64,000 bases of DNA. It comes from Deefgea rivuli DSM 18356 (GTDB lineage: Bacteria; Pseudomonadota; Gammaproteobacteria; Burkholderiales; Chitinibacteraceae). The notes under the pieces were generated by a model. The model did not search any database, was not told the DNA's origin, and was given only the letters and a program-made list of their open reading frames with translations. A program made the position numbers and the translations under genes. Every line of letters starts with the position of its first letter. Position 1 is the first letter of the stretch. This document shows positions 1-10,942 of the stretch, one piece after another. Location of the stretch: NCBI RefSeq assembly GCF_000620145.1, contig NZ_JHVM01000009.1, positions 62,001 to 126,000 of the forward strand. Reading direction: 5' to 3'.

Positions 1-855
1 ATCCCAGAGCTGATTTACGATCGCAATTGCACGGTGTTATTCGGCACCAGCACCTTTTTGGATAATTACGGCAAGTACGCGCATCCTTATGATTTTGGCC
101 GCTTGCGCTATGTGGTGGCGGGCGCGGAAAAGTTGTCTGAAGAAGTGCGAAAAACGTGGATTGATCGCTTTGGCGTGCGGATTTTAGAAGGCTATGGCGT
201 GACCGAATGCGCGCCGGTCGTTGCGGTGAATGTGCCAATGGCATATCAATCGGGCACCGTCGGCAAGCTGGTTCCGGCGATGCAATACCGTTTGATTCCA
301 GTGCCGGGCATTTCGCAGGGCGGCATTTTAGAGCTTCGTGGCCCGAATGTGATGCTGGGTTATTTGCGCTATGAAAATCCAGGTGTGTTGGAAGCGCCAA
401 GCGCTGAGAGTGGCTTAGGTTGGTATTCGACTGGCGACGTGGTTGATGTTGATGCGGATGGTTTTTTGCGGATTATTGGTCGCGTGAAGCGTTTTGCCAA
501 AATTGCGGGTGAAATGGTCTCGCTGGAAGTCGTTGAGAAAATTGCCGCCACCAGTAGTCCTGAACACAGCCATGCGGCAAGTAGTCGGCCTGATGTGAGT
601 AAGGGCGAGGCGATCGTGTTATTTACCACCGATCCCGCGCTTAAACGCGATGCCTTATCGGAGGCGGCGCGCAGCTTGGGACAAATTGAGCTGGCTGTTG
701 CGCGAGATATTCGTTATCTTGACGCGATTCCTTTGCTCGGTACGGGCAAAACTGATTATGTGACTTTGAAAAATATGGCTTCGCAAGCTGTCCAAACGGG
801 TCAGGCGTCGCAAGCTGAGCCGATTGAGGTTGAAACTCAGTCTGACTCGCCTTAG
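1..855 (+). CDS. aas: Acyl-ACP synthetase / 2-acylglycerophosphoethanolamine acyltransferase, C-terminal part (partial)
   Basis: The 5' end lies outside the window; the frame is open from base 1. The visible ~284 residues are the C-terminal half of an ANL-superfamily (AMP-binding) adenylating enzyme. The motif [10 protein letters not shown] is the adenylation A5-type motif, followed by [20 protein letters not shown] (A7/A8 hinge, aspartate binding the AMP ribose) and, near the end, [11 protein letters not shown] with the catalytic lysine. The sequence is closest in style to the AMP-ligase module of bifunctional Aas proteins, which reactivate fatty acids on ACP and reacylate lysophosphatidylethanolamine at the inner membrane. 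The acyltransferase or MFS part cannot be seen. The tail after the lysine motif is Gln/Ala/Ser-rich and probably disordered. It could be another acyl-CoA synthetase. Confidence 0.8.
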   Translation: MPELIYDRNCTVLFGTSTFLDNYGKYAHPYDFGRLRYVVAGAEKLSEEVRKTWIDRFGVRILEGYGVTECAPVVAVNVPMAYQSGTVGKLVPAMQYRLIPVPGISQGGILELRGPNVMLGYLRYENPGVLEAPSAESGLGWYSTGDVVDVDADGFLRIIGRVKRFAKIAGEMVSLEVVEKIAATSSPEHSHAASSRPDVSKGEAIVLFTTDPALKRDALSEAARSLGQIELAVARDIRYLDAIPLLGTGKTDYVTLKNMASQAVQTGQASQAEPIEVETQSDSP

Positions 856-899
856 TCGAGTAGCTCGTTTTTCCTGTAATGCAGTGCTTTATACTCTGA

Positions 900-952
900 T
901 GGGGTAATTGAATGTAGTCATTCATGAATGATGCCTATGTTCATATACCCCA
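900..952. repeat. GGGTAT/ATACC palindrome family, copy A
   Basis: Imperfect inverted repeat of about 53 bp between the aas-like stop and smc. The ends TGGGGTA and TACCCCA pair, and the inner part carries the family's ATGTAG and AATGATGCCTA segments. It lies 34 bp before the smc start. See the finding on the repeat family. Confidence 0.6.
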
Positions 953-986
953 TTGTTAATTGATTTTATTTTAAATAGAAATTGCG

Positions 987-3900
987 GTGCGTTTAACTCA
1001 TATCAAACTGGCGGGCTTTAAGTCTTTTGTTGACCCGACAACGATTCCCGTTCCTGGGCAATTGGTCGCTGTGTGCGGCCCGAACGGTTGCGGCAAATCG
1101 AATGTGATTGATGCCGTGCGCTGGGTGCTGGGTGAATCGTCGGCTAAACAGTTGCGCGGCGAATCGATGCAGGATGTGATTTTTAACGGCTCGACGACGC
1201 GCAAAGCCGTGAGTCGCACTGCGGTGGAGTTGGTATTCGATAATCACGCTGGTTTGGCAGCGGGGGCGTGGAGCGCTTATGCCGAAATCAGCATCAAGCG
1301 CGTGCTGACTCGGCAAGGCGATTCGTCCTACTTCATCAATAATCAAGCGGTGCGCCGCCGCGATATCACTGATTTATTCCTTGGTACTGGCGTCGGTAAA
1401 TCGGGCTACGCGATTATCGAACAAGGCATGATTAGCAGGATTATCGAGGCCAAACCGGAAGAGCTGCGGCATTTTTTGGAAGAAGCCGCTGGCGTTTCTA
1501 AATACAAAGAGCGCCGCCGTGAAACTGAACATCGCATTGCTGATACACGCGATAATTTATTGCGCGTTGCCGATATTCAGCTGGAATTGCAAAGGCAAAT
1601 CGATAAGCTCAGCAGCCAAGCGGGCGTCGCGCAGCAATATCAATCGCTACAAAATCAAATTACTGAAAAACAGCAATTATTGGCCTTGCAACGCAAAATA
1701 GATGCGGGCGCAGAAGCGGAACAAGCCAGCCTAGCACTGATGCAAGCGCAAACGAATTTAGATGCAGCTTTAGCTTGCGTGCGAGAGACAGAAGCGCAAT
1801 TAGAAATTTTGCGAGAAACGCATTTTATCGCCAGCGATGCGCTGCATGCGGCGCAAGGCGAGTTGTATACCGCCAATGCCGAAGTGGCGCGCATGGAGCA
1901 AACGCTGCTGCATATAAAGCAAAGCCGCGAGCGGATCAGCGCGCAAATCAGCCAGTGTGAGCAAGACGGCAATAAATTAAATGTGACGCAAGCCCAAATT
2001 GCCGCTGATTTAGCCGCCAGTCTTGAGCAGCAAGATGAACTCAATTTTGCCGTCGAAGAGGCTGCGCTTAAAGTCGAAGAAGCCAGTTTGGCGCTGCCCG
2101 ATCATGAGCAAGCGCTGCATCAGGCCGATGCCGCTTGGCAGGCGCTGCGCGAGCAATTGAGTGAACTTGCAAATGCGCAAAAATTACTTGAGCAACAGGC
2201 GCAATTTGCAACGCGCAATTTACAAACTTTAGCGCAGCGGCGAAATCAACTCGATGCCGAGTTGCAGCGTCTCGCCCCGCCGCAAACCGATTCGGATTTA
2301 CCCGAACAAATTTCAGACGCGCAATATGAAATCGCCGAGCTTGAATTGCAGCTCGAAGAGCACACGGCACTCCAGCAAACATGTGATTTAGCCCTGCAGC
2401 AAATTCGGCGGGTGGCGCAGGATGCGCAGACTGAGCTGCTGCAAAGCGCGGCGCGTGAAACCGCCTTGCTCGAAGTGCTTGTTCCGGCTTCGACAGCCTC
2501 AGAGCTTGACGCTTGGTTGGCTGAGCAAGACTTGCAGCATGCGGCGAAAATCATCGATGGATTGCGCGTTGAACCGGGCTGGGAATTGGCGCTCGAAGCG
2601 GTGCTCGGTTCGCGCGTGCACGGGATTATGGCTGCGCCGCCGCTGTGCGCACCACCAGCGAGCTTGTTTATGACGATGCCGGATGCGGAGGGAATGACAC
2701 AATCTGCGGCCCTAATTGCGGCGGATTCGGCCAGTTTATTCAGCAAAATCAGCAATAGTACGCCTGCGCTATTGCTGGGTTTGCAAGATGTTTTGACGAC
2801 AGTGCGTTGCGTAGAGAATGTTGAACAACTCTTGCAGCAGCAAAAAACCCTGATCGATGGGTATTGCTTGGTAAGCAAAGAAGGCCATATCGCAACACGA
2901 TATACCCTGTGGTTTTTTGCGGCAGATCGCGGAGATGGCGAGCAAAGAGTCGCTGGGCAATTGGCGCGCCAAGCTGAATTACGCGCAGTGCAAAGCCAGC
3001 TGAGTGAATTAAGGCCACGCCATGCGTTGATCGCTAGCGAGGTACAGGCGCAAGAGGGCGCGCAAATTGAGTTACAGCAAGCGCAGCGCACGTTAGAAGA
3101 TCAATTGCAGCAACGTAAACACGCCTTGCAACAGATCGAACATCAATGGCTGCGTCAGCAAGATAGTGCACAGCAATCGGCGCTTCGCCGCGCAGAAGTT
3201 GCCGCCGAATTGCAGCTCAATGAGCAGCAGCAAATGGAAGAATCACAGCTGCATGAAGAATTAGCCCAGCAAATGACGGAGTTGCAACAGCGCATGGCGC
3301 ATTTGCAGGCCGACGAATTGCAAACGCGCAGCGCGCGCGATGGCCTGCATCAATCGCAAAATCAGCACAGCGTGCAAGTACGCGAGATTGAACGTGCGGC
3401 GCAGGCGGCTGCATTTGCGCTGCAAAGTGCTGAGCAAAAAATCCGTACTTTGCAACAGAGAGCTTTAGAAAACCAAGCGCTACTGAGCCAGCAAGCTGAG
3501 CGTTTAGCCGCGTTGTTGCAAGAACGCGACTTGATGGCCGAGCCTGATTTTGACGATCAATTTCAAGCTGCGATTGGCGTTCGCGCTGAAAAAGAGCGGC
3601 TATTGGCCGCCGCACGCGATGCACTCAATCAATTTGCGCAGACTTTACGTGAGCAAGAGGCCAACAAACAACAGGCGGAGCAAGGTTTGGAAGCGCAGCG
3701 CGAAGTCGTCAATCAAATGCGTTTACTGGAACAAGAAGCGCGGCTGAATTTTGAGCGCTTTAGCGCTGAGTTGACTGAATTAGCGATCAACGAAGCTGAA
3801 TTATTACCGCAGCTGGGGCGCAGCGTGAAAGCGCTGGCCGCAGAAATGGCGCGTTTGAGCCAGCAGCTTGCGAGTTTAGGGCCAGTGAATTTGGCCGCGA

Positions 3901-4499
3901 TGCAAGAATTAGCGGTAAGCCAAGAACGGGATGCGTATTTAAAAGCGCAAGCCAGCGATTTAGAGCAAGCAATGGCGACTTTATCGTCGGCGATTGCACG
4001 CATTGATAAAGAAACTCGCAATCTGTTGCAGACCACTTATGATGCCGTGAATGCTAATTTGCAAGAGCTGTTTCCGGCGCTATTTGGCGGTGGACATGCC
4101 GAATTGATTTTGACGGGTGATGAGATTTTGGATGCGGGAATGAGCATTATGGCGCAGCCACCGGGCAAGAAAAATGCAACCATTCACCTCTTGTCAGGTG
4201 GCGAGAAAGCACTGACAGCATTAAGTCTGGTATTCTCTCTATTTAAGCTCAATCCTGCGCCTTTTTGCCTATTGGATGAAGTGGACGCGCCGCTGGATGA
4301 CGCCAATACGCTGCGTTTTTGCGAATTAGTGAAGAAAATGGCGCAGCACACGCAATTTTTGTACATTAGTCACAATAAATTGACGATGGAAATGGCGCAG
4401 CAATTGGTCGGCGTAACAATGCAAGAGCAAGGTGTGTCGCGGATTGTGGCGGTTGATATTGAAGCCGCGCTGAAAATGCGCGAGCCAGAACTAATTTAG
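987..4499 (+). CDS. smc: Chromosome segregation protein SMC
   Basis: A full-length SMC ATPase (1170 aa) that compacts and helps segregate the nucleoid together with ScpA/ScpB. The N-terminal Walker A motif GPNGCGKS is at residues 31-38, followed by the Q-loop region. Two long Gln/Glu/Ala-rich coiled-coil arms flank a hinge near residues 510-650. The C-terminal head carries the ABC signature LLSGGEKAL at about residues 1067-1075 and Walker B FCLLDEVDAPLDDAN at about 1091-1105. The start is GTG; the first residues, MRLTHIKLAGFKSF, match the conserved SMC N-terminus, so no upstream start is needed. It is followed at 82 bp by zipA, an arrangement common in proteobacteria and probably cotranscribed. 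Confidence 0.97.
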   Translation: MRLTHIKLAGFKSFVDPTTIPVPGQLVAVCGPNGCGKSNVIDAVRWVLGESSAKQLRGESMQDVIFNGSTTRKAVSRTAVELVFDNHAGLAAGAWSAYAEISIKRVLTRQGDSSYFINNQAVRRRDITDLFLGTGVGKSGYAIIEQGMISRIIEAKPEELRHFLEEAAGVSKYKERRRETEHRIADTRDNLLRVADIQLELQRQIDKLSSQAGVAQQYQSLQNQITEKQQLLALQRKIDAGAEAEQASLALMQAQTNLDAALACVRETEAQLEILRETHFIASDALHAAQGELYTANAEVARMEQTLLHIKQSRERISAQISQCEQDGNKLNVTQAQIAADLAASLEQQDELNFAVEEAALKVEEASLALPDHEQALHQADAAWQALREQLSELANAQKLLEQQAQFATRNLQTLAQRRNQLDAELQRLAPPQTDSDLPEQISDAQYEIAELELQLEEHTALQQTCDLALQQIRRVAQDAQTELLQSAARETALLEVLVPASTASELDAWLAEQDLQHAAKIIDGLRVEPGWELALEAVLGSRVHGIMAAPPLCAPPASLFMTMPDAEGMTQSAALIAADSASLFSKISNSTPALLLGLQDVLTTVRCVENVEQLLQQQKTLIDGYCLVSKEGHIATRYTLWFFAADRGDGEQRVAGQLARQAELRAVQSQLSELRPRHALIASEVQAQEGAQIELQQAQRTLEDQLQQRKHALQQIEHQWLRQQDSAQQSALRRAEVAAELQLNEQQQMEESQLHEELAQQMTELQQRMAHLQADELQTRSARDGLHQSQNQHSVQVREIERAAQAAAFALQSAEQKIRTLQQRALENQALLSQQAERLAALLQERDLMAEPDFDDQFQAAIGVRAEKERLLAAARDALNQFAQTLREQEANKQQAEQGLEAQREVVNQMRLLEQEARLNFERFSAELTELAINEAELLPQLGRSVKALAAEMARLSQQLASLGPVNLAAMQELAVSQERDAYLKAQASDLEQAMATLSSAIARIDKETRNLLQTTYDAVNANLQELFPALFGGGHAELILTGDEILDAGMSIMAQPPGKKNATIHLLSGGEKALTALSLVFSLFKLNPAPFCLLDEVDAPLDDANTLRFCELVKKMAQHTQFLYISHNKLTMEMAQQLVGVTMQEQGVSRIVAVDIEAALKMREPELI

Positions 4500-4581
4500 G
4501 TGCTTCGCTGGTTGTTTAGCGGGGCGCAAGATGTAATTAACGCGTAAATGATTACGCTCACGTTGAGATATAGATAAAACA

Positions 4582-5877
4582 ATGACTGAGTTGCAGATTT
4601 ATTCCTTAGTCGGTGCCGGTGGTTTTGTCGCCGCAGTGTATGGATTCAATTGGTGGCAAGAATACCGCTATCGAAAACAGGCGAATAAGGCCTTTGCCCG
4701 CAATCAGCCCGACGCGCTACTTAATACGCCTAAAAACATGGTTCGCAAAGGCGACGGCCAACGCTTAGAGCCGATTTTAGAGCCAAGTGCGCCCGTTGAA
4801 TTCGCACCGCAATACGATGAAAGCCGTTTGGATCAGGCTGAGTACGATGTGCCCGAACTCAGCGATGCGCACTTGCAAGCTGCGCAGCACAATTCGTACG
4901 GCGATGATATGCCGGATGATATTCCGGATATGCCACCAGCGTATCGCTCGACGTATGTGCCCAAAATCATTGAAGAAAGCGAGCCGCAGCTCAATACTGC
5001 GCCAGAGTATATTGCGCCAGCTGCAGCTCAGTCTGCTGGGGTGGGTCATTCTGCTCCGCATGCTGACGAAGTTGATGAAGTGGTGTTAGCGGGTAGCTTG
5101 CTCGATCCTGCGCTGGACTTTATTGCCGAAATTCATGCGCCCGAACCGATTTCAGCCTCTGAAGTACCGCCATTTCCTGCAAATAAACGCGTGCAAGTGC
5201 TGGGCTTAAATCAAAATAAGCAATGGGAAATTTTAAACAGCACGACGCGTGGCCGTTTTAAAGAATTGCGTGTTGGCCTGCAAATGGCCGATCGCCAAGG
5301 CGCGCTGAGCCAAGAATCGCTGAATGCGTTTTGTATGGGTGTGCAGCAATTTGGCGATGATTTTGATGCTTCGGTGACCTTCCCGCAAAAGTCTGCGAAA
5401 TTAAGCTTGGCGCGCGAACTCGATGAATTCTGTGCTTCGGTCGATGTGTTGATTGGCTTGAATATTCCAGCTGGCGCACGGCCTTTGCCGATGGAAAAAG
5501 TACGTATTTTGGCTGAGCAAGCGGGCTTGGTGCGTAATCATGGCGACGGTACTTTCCAATATCGCAGCGATTCGGGCAAAACTTTGTTTGTGCTGGCGAA
5601 TCAAGATCAATCGCCGTTGATGTCGACATCACAAGGTTTGGTTTTGTTGTTTGACGTGCCGCGTGTGGCTGGCGGTTTGGCGGTGTTTGATTACTTGGCC
5701 GATTTCGCGCAAAGCTTGGCGACAGCGCTGCATTGCGAATTGGTTGATGACAACAGCAAGCCGCTCAATGCTGCGAGTTTGGCGAATATCCGCAAGCAAT
5801 TGGCGGGTCTGTACGCCGATATGGATGATAGAGGCATCGCGCCAGGATCGGTCGCCGCGCTGCGCTTATTTGCATAA
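4582..5877 (+). CDS. zipA: Cell division protein ZipA
   Basis: A 431-residue bitopic inner-membrane protein that tethers FtsZ to the membrane at the division septum. A short periplasmic N-terminus and one transmembrane segment (about residues 6-24) are followed by a basic stretch (QEYRYRKQANKAFARN) and a long acidic, Pro-rich disordered linker (about 50-200). A globular C-terminal FtsZ-binding domain occupies about residues 200-425 (for example VLGLNQNKQWEI, LFDVPRVAGG, FDYLADFAQSLA). The smc-zipA-ligA order supports the assignment. The linker is longer than in E. coli ZipA (328 aa total). Confidence 0.93.
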   Translation: MTELQIYSLVGAGGFVAAVYGFNWWQEYRYRKQANKAFARNQPDALLNTPKNMVRKGDGQRLEPILEPSAPVEFAPQYDESRLDQAEYDVPELSDAHLQAAQHNSYGDDMPDDIPDMPPAYRSTYVPKIIEESEPQLNTAPEYIAPAAAQSAGVGHSAPHADEVDEVVLAGSLLDPALDFIAEIHAPEPISASEVPPFPANKRVQVLGLNQNKQWEILNSTTRGRFKELRVGLQMADRQGALSQESLNAFCMGVQQFGDDFDASVTFPQKSAKLSLARELDEFCASVDVLIGLNIPAGARPLPMEKVRILAEQAGLVRNHGDGTFQYRSDSGKTLFVLANQDQSPLMSTSQGLVLLFDVPRVAGGLAVFDYLADFAQSLATALHCELVDDNSKPLNAASLANIRKQLAGLYADMDDRGIAPGSVAALRLFA

Positions 5878-5888
5878 TAAAAAGATTT

Positions 5889-6133
5889 GATCACGAAAAA
5901 CACGAAAAAAATTCAAAAAGTGTGTGGTTTGATTGATGACTTAAAAAGATAGGCTGATCTATTCCGGTCGTCATTCCCACCATCCCTCTGTGTACCCTAA
6001 GGGGACGGCGGGAATTCAGTGGTTCTGGATTCCCGAAAGAATAGTTAGGGATGATGAATAAATAATAAATCAGTATTCCCTTAATAATGCTTTGTTCGCC
6101 TTTTTTTGCCTGTGTTCGTGCCTTTCGTGATCC
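5889..6133. repeat. MITE-like block with terminal inverted repeats
   Basis: The left end GATCACGAAAAACACGAA (5889-5906) is the reverse complement of the right end TTCGTGCCTTTCGTGATC (6115-6132) with two mismatches in 18. The interior has no coding capacity. A third copy of the right-end motif, TTCGTGTTTTTCGTGATC, lies beyond ligA at 8872-8889. It may be a decayed non-autonomous element; no target duplication was identified. Confidence 0.5.
5973..6034. repeat. Degenerate ATTCCC/GGGAAT palindromic repeat
   Basis: ATTCCC at 5973 is followed by a clear hairpin GGGAATTCAG-TGGTT-CTGGATTCCC at 6010-6034. The pattern resembles the ATTCCC-N-GGGAAT repeats widespread in betaproteobacteria and Neisseria (dRS3-like), but the copy is degraded. 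It sits inside the block bounded by the 18-bp inverted repeats. Confidence 0.5.
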
Positions 6134-6154
6134 TTGTTTTTGAATTTAGCTATT

Positions 6155-6183
6155 AACGCCGCTCCAATGAAGCGGCGTTTTTC
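6155..6183 (+). terminator. Rho-independent terminator or attenuator just upstream of ligA
   Basis: AACGCCGCT-CCAATGA-AGCGGCGTT followed by a T run forms a strong GC hairpin. It ends only about 27 bases before the ligA ATG, leaving no room for a separate promoter downstream of it. It therefore either terminates smc-zipA transcription or acts in the ligA leader. Confidence 0.75.
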
Positions 6184-6188
6184 ATTGA

Positions 6189-8624
<2,436 letters not shown>

Positions 8625-8625
8625 G

Positions 8626-8673
8626 GGGTATAGGCTTGTGGGCGTTTATTAATGGGCTCTATATTAACATACC
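8626..8673. repeat. GGGTAT/ATACC palindrome family, copy H (degenerate)
   Basis: 48 bp starting GGGTATAGGCTTGT directly after the ligA stop codon and ending ACATACC. It has the family's length and ends, but the inner pairing is weaker than in other copies. Confidence 0.45.
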
Positions 8674-8700
8674 AAATTGTCATTTTTGATTGGAGGCGTT

Positions 8701-8790
8701 GTGGGAGCGGGCTTGCCCGCGAAAGCAGTGCCAATACGGCGCGGAATGGTAGTGCCAAAGAGTGCCCTCGCGGGCAAGCCCGCTTCCACG
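8701..8790. repeat. Pair of inverted REP elements (BIME-like)
   Basis: GTGGGAGCGGGCTTGCCCGC (8701-8720) and its near reverse complement GCGGGCAAGCCCGCTTCCAC (8770-8789) face each other across about 50 bp. Each unit is itself a hairpin (GCGGGCTTGCCCGC). The sequence matches the REP consensus typical of Pseudomonas species as I know it. No RAYT transposase gene is visible in this window. Confidence 0.8.
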
Positions 8791-8908
8791 AGAATGTAGT
8801 TTCAAGTTCGCTGAGATGGCTCACTCACCAGGAGTCAAATTCATTGCTTATTGAAGTTCTATGTGCTTTTGTTCGTGTTTTTCGTGATCTGCTTTTATGA
8901 TTGTCTTT

Positions 8909-8924
8909 GTTTAAATATTTAAAC
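8909..8924. promoter_or_regulatory. Perfect 16-bp palindrome, candidate operator O1
   Basis: GTTTAAATATTTAAAC is a perfect palindrome 57 bp upstream of the HTH-GalU start. A related site, GTTTAAATGATTAAAC, follows at 8958. Paired palindromes of this kind are expected for an autoregulating Cro-like protein; the assignment is inference. Confidence 0.5.
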
Positions 8925-8946
8925 AATGTTGCGGACAAATTAATCG

Positions 8947-8981
8947 TTGACTTTGCTGTTTAAATGATTAAACATAACGCC
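8947..8981 (+). promoter_or_regulatory. Candidate promoter overlapped by operator O2, HTH-galU
   Basis: A -35-like TTGACT at 8947-8952 is followed after 17 bp by AAACAT (8970-8975), a weak -10. The imperfect palindrome GTTTAAATGATTAAAC (8958-8973) fills the spacer, so a protein bound there would block polymerase. The predicted start of transcription falls at about the ATG at 8982, so the message could be nearly leaderless, in keeping with the absence of a Shine-Dalgarno sequence there. Confidence 0.4.
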
Positions 8982-10043
8982 ATGCGTAAGTCTGAAGCCC
9001 TACAAATTTTTGGTTCACAAACCCGTCTTGCTGACGCGCTCGGCCTTGGCCGCTCGGCGGTGTCGCAATGGCCGGATGAGCTGAATTTAAAACAATCCGA
9101 TCAAGTTCTGGGCGCAGCACTGCGCCTTGGGCTGCTCACACCCAGTCAAACTCAATCAGGAAATCCCATGCAAAAAATTCGCAAAGCCGTTTTCCCCGTC
9201 GCTGGTATGGGGACGCGTTTCTTGCCTGCCACCAAGGCCAGCCCAAAAGAAATGATGTCGATTGTCGACAAGCCGCTGATTCAATATGCAGTGGAAGAGG
9301 CGCTAGCGGCTGGGATTACCGAGATGATTTTTATCACCGGCCGACATAAACGCAGTATCGAAGACCATTTTGATAAAGCGGGCGAGCTGGAAGCGGACTT
9401 GGAAGCCAAGCAAAAAACCAAATTATTGGAAATTTTGCGCGGGATTATTCCAAAATCGGTAACGTGCATTTATATCCGTCAGCCGGAAGCCTTGGGTTTG
9501 GGTCATGCGGTGTTGTGCGCCAAGCCTGTGGTGGGTGATGAGCCGTTTGCGGTGATTTTGGCGGATGACTTGATCGACGGTAACGGCGTTTCTGAAATGA
9601 AACGCATGGTCGACGTGTTTGACGATACGCATTGCTCGGTGCTTGGCGTGGAAGAAGTGGCACAGGAAGAAACCGGCAGCTACGGCATCGTTGAAGTCAG
9701 CGAAAACTCAGGCCGTTTGCGCATTGGTAATATTGTTGAAAAACCAAAACCAGAAGAAGCACCGTCGAATTTGGCGGTCGTTGGTCGTTACATCTTAACG
9801 CCGCGCATCTTCCATCATTTGCAGCATGTGCAACCGGGCAAGGGCGGCGAAATCCAGCTTACTGACGGGATTTTCGCGTTGATGCAAGAGCAACACATCC
9901 TCGCGCACAAACTACAAGGCACGCGTTACGATTGCGGTAGCAAGATTGGCTTCCTGAAAGCGACCGTTGAGTTGGGCATGAAACACCACGAAGTGGGCGC
10001 TGAATTCTCGGCTTACTTGAAAGAGTTTTGCGCTACAAAATGA
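8982..10043 (+). CDS. galU: UTP-glucose-1-phosphate uridylyltransferase with N-terminal Cro-like HTH domain
   Basis: One uninterrupted frame encodes two modules. Residues 1-52 ([11 protein letters not shown]..., [14 protein letters not shown]) look like a P22-Cro/YdaS-type helix-turn-helix. After a short [10 protein letters not shown] linker, residues 63-353 are a complete GalU ([22 protein letters not shown] nucleotide-binding loop, [30 protein letters not shown]). GalU makes UDP-glucose for envelope and glycan synthesis. There is no stop codon between the modules. GalU itself could also start at the internal ATG at 9168, which has its own AGGAA ribosome-binding site, so both a fusion and free GalU may be made. 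The longer frame could extend to an ATG at 8964, but that lies inside the candidate operator. Enzyme identity is certain; expression of the fusion is inference. Confidence 0.9.
   Translation: MRKSEALQIFGSQTRLADALGLGRSAVSQWPDELNLKQSDQVLGAALRLGLLTPSQTQSGNPMQKIRKAVFPVAGMGTRFLPATKASPKEMMSIVDKPLIQYAVEEALAAGITEMIFITGRHKRSIEDHFDKAGELEADLEAKQKTKLLEILRGIIPKSVTCIYIRQPEALGLGHAVLCAKPVVGDEPFAVILADDLIDGNGVSEMKRMVDVFDDTHCSVLGVEEVAQEETGSYGIVEVSENSGRLRIGNIVEKPKPEEAPSNLAVVGRYILTPRIFHHLQHVQPGKGGEIQLTDGIFALMQEQHILAHKLQGTRYDCGSKIGFLKATVELGMKHHEVGAEFSAYLKEFCATK
9158..9170 (+). promoter_or_regulatory. Internal ribosome-binding site and start for free GalU
   Basis: CAGGAAATCCCATG places an AGGAA Shine-Dalgarno sequence 6 bases before an in-frame ATG at 9168. 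Translation from here gives [13 protein letters not shown]..., the ordinary GalU N-terminus, as a 291-aa protein. Confidence 0.65.
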
Positions 10044-10080
10044 ATGACTGATGGACGAAAGCGTTGGATTTAGTAACAAA

Positions 10081-10112
10081 GGGTATTACCTTGCTGGTAA
10101 TGCCCTTTTTTT
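10081..10112 (+). terminator. Terminator after galU
   Basis: GGGTATTACC-TTGCT-GGTAATGCCC followed by seven T residues. The 10-bp stem contains one G-T wobble. It separates galU from the rfbF operon, which therefore needs its own promoter in 10113-10162. Confidence 0.85.
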
Positions 10113-10162
10113 ATCCTTAGTATGGTACTGAATAAGTATGCAAATTCAATAGGCAAAAGGTA

Positions 10163-10942
10163 ATGGCGATGAAGGCAGTAATTCTGGCTGGCGGTTTAGG
10201 TACCCGAATATTGGAAGAAAGTCATTTGAAACCGAAACCAATGATACAAATTGGTGGTCATCCTATGCTGTGGCACATTATGAAGATCTATTCAGCGCAT
10301 GGGATAAATGAATTTATTATTTGTTTGGGTTACAAAGGTTATTTGATTAAGGAATATTTTAGTAATTATTTCCTACATATGTCAGATGTTACTATTGATA
10401 TTGCGAATAACACCATTGAAGTACACGAAAGAAAAAGTGAGCCATGGAAGGTAACTTTAGTGGAAACGGGAGAGCATTCGATGACGGGGGGGCGCTTGAA
10501 GCGCGTTGCCCGCTATTTAAATGATGACGAACCATTTTGCTTTACCTATGGTGATGGCGTTGCTGATATTGATATTAGTGCCGAAATTGCTTTTCATCAG
10601 CATCACGGCAAGTTAGCTACCGTGGCCGCAGTGCAGCCGCCGGGACGTTATGGCGCTTTATTACGTGGTGAGACTGGCTCTGTTTCCGGCTTTGTAGAAA
10701 AACCACAAGGTGATGGCGGCAGTATTAATGGCGGTTTTTTTGTATTGGATAAACGCTGCTTGGATTTTATTGCCGATGACAGCAGCAGCTGGGAAATGGA
10801 GCCAATGCAACAACTCGCGCAAAAAGGGCAATTGATGGCGTTTGATCATCTCGGTTTCTGGCAGCCAATGGATACGCTACGCGAAAAAAATCTACTGGAA
10901 TCGCTGTGGGATTCAAACCAAGCACCGTGGAAGGTGTGGTGA
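10163..10942 (+). CDS. rfbF: Glucose-1-phosphate cytidylyltransferase
   Basis: Makes CDP-glucose from CTP and glucose-1-phosphate, the entry step to CDP-6-deoxyhexoses. The protein (259 aa, the normal length) starts with the nucleotidyltransferase loop KAVILAGGLGTRILEESHLKPKPM. It has FTYGDGVADI with the metal-binding aspartate and FVEKPQGDGGSINGGFFVL around the sugar-binding region, typical of the RfbF/DdhA family. The start at 10163 has AAAGG five bases upstream; an ATG two codons later is equally possible. It overlaps the next gene by one base (TGATG), indicating an operon. Confidence 0.95.
   Translation: MAMKAVILAGGLGTRILEESHLKPKPMIQIGGHPMLWHIMKIYSAHGINEFIICLGYKGYLIKEYFSNYFLHMSDVTIDIANNTIEVHERKSEPWKVTLVETGEHSMTGGRLKRVARYLNDDEPFCFTYGDGVADIDISAEIAFHQHHGKLATVAAVQPPGRYGALLRGETGSVSGFVEKPQGDGGSINGGFFVLDKRCLDFIADDSSSWEMEPMQQLAQKGQLMAFDHLGFWQPMDTLREKNLLESLWDSNQAPWKVW

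Larger units (their letters stand above)
8625..8981. other. Repeat-rich gap between ligA and galU
   Basis: A 357 bp stretch without a credible gene. In order it holds a degenerate copy of the GGGTAT palindrome family (8626-8673), a pair of Pseudomonas-type REP sequences in inverted orientation (8701-8790), a TTCGTGTTTTTCGTGATC motif (8872-8889) that also bounds the block before ligA, and the HTH-galU control region with two GTTTAAAT-type palindromes (8909-8973). Confidence 0.7.

Noticed and set aside
2246-3091. 281-codon open frame on the complement within smc
   Set aside because: It lies wholly inside the conserved smc gene, and its translation is Ser/Cys/Ala-rich low complexity, as expected for the antisense of Gln/Ala/Leu-rich coiled coil.
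8652-8900. Small open frame across the REP pair after ligA
   Set aside because: Its codons are made of the REP palindromes and the TTCGTG repeat; there is no ribosome-binding site.
8982-9167. Separate small HTH gene upstream of galU
   Set aside because: There is no stop codon before GalU, so the HTH cannot be made as a separate protein without processing; treated as an N-terminal domain.
10081-10112. Hairpin starting GGGTATT as a possible member of the 48-bp family
   Set aside because: It is only 25 bp with a T run and lacks the family's centre and ATACC end; an ordinary terminator.
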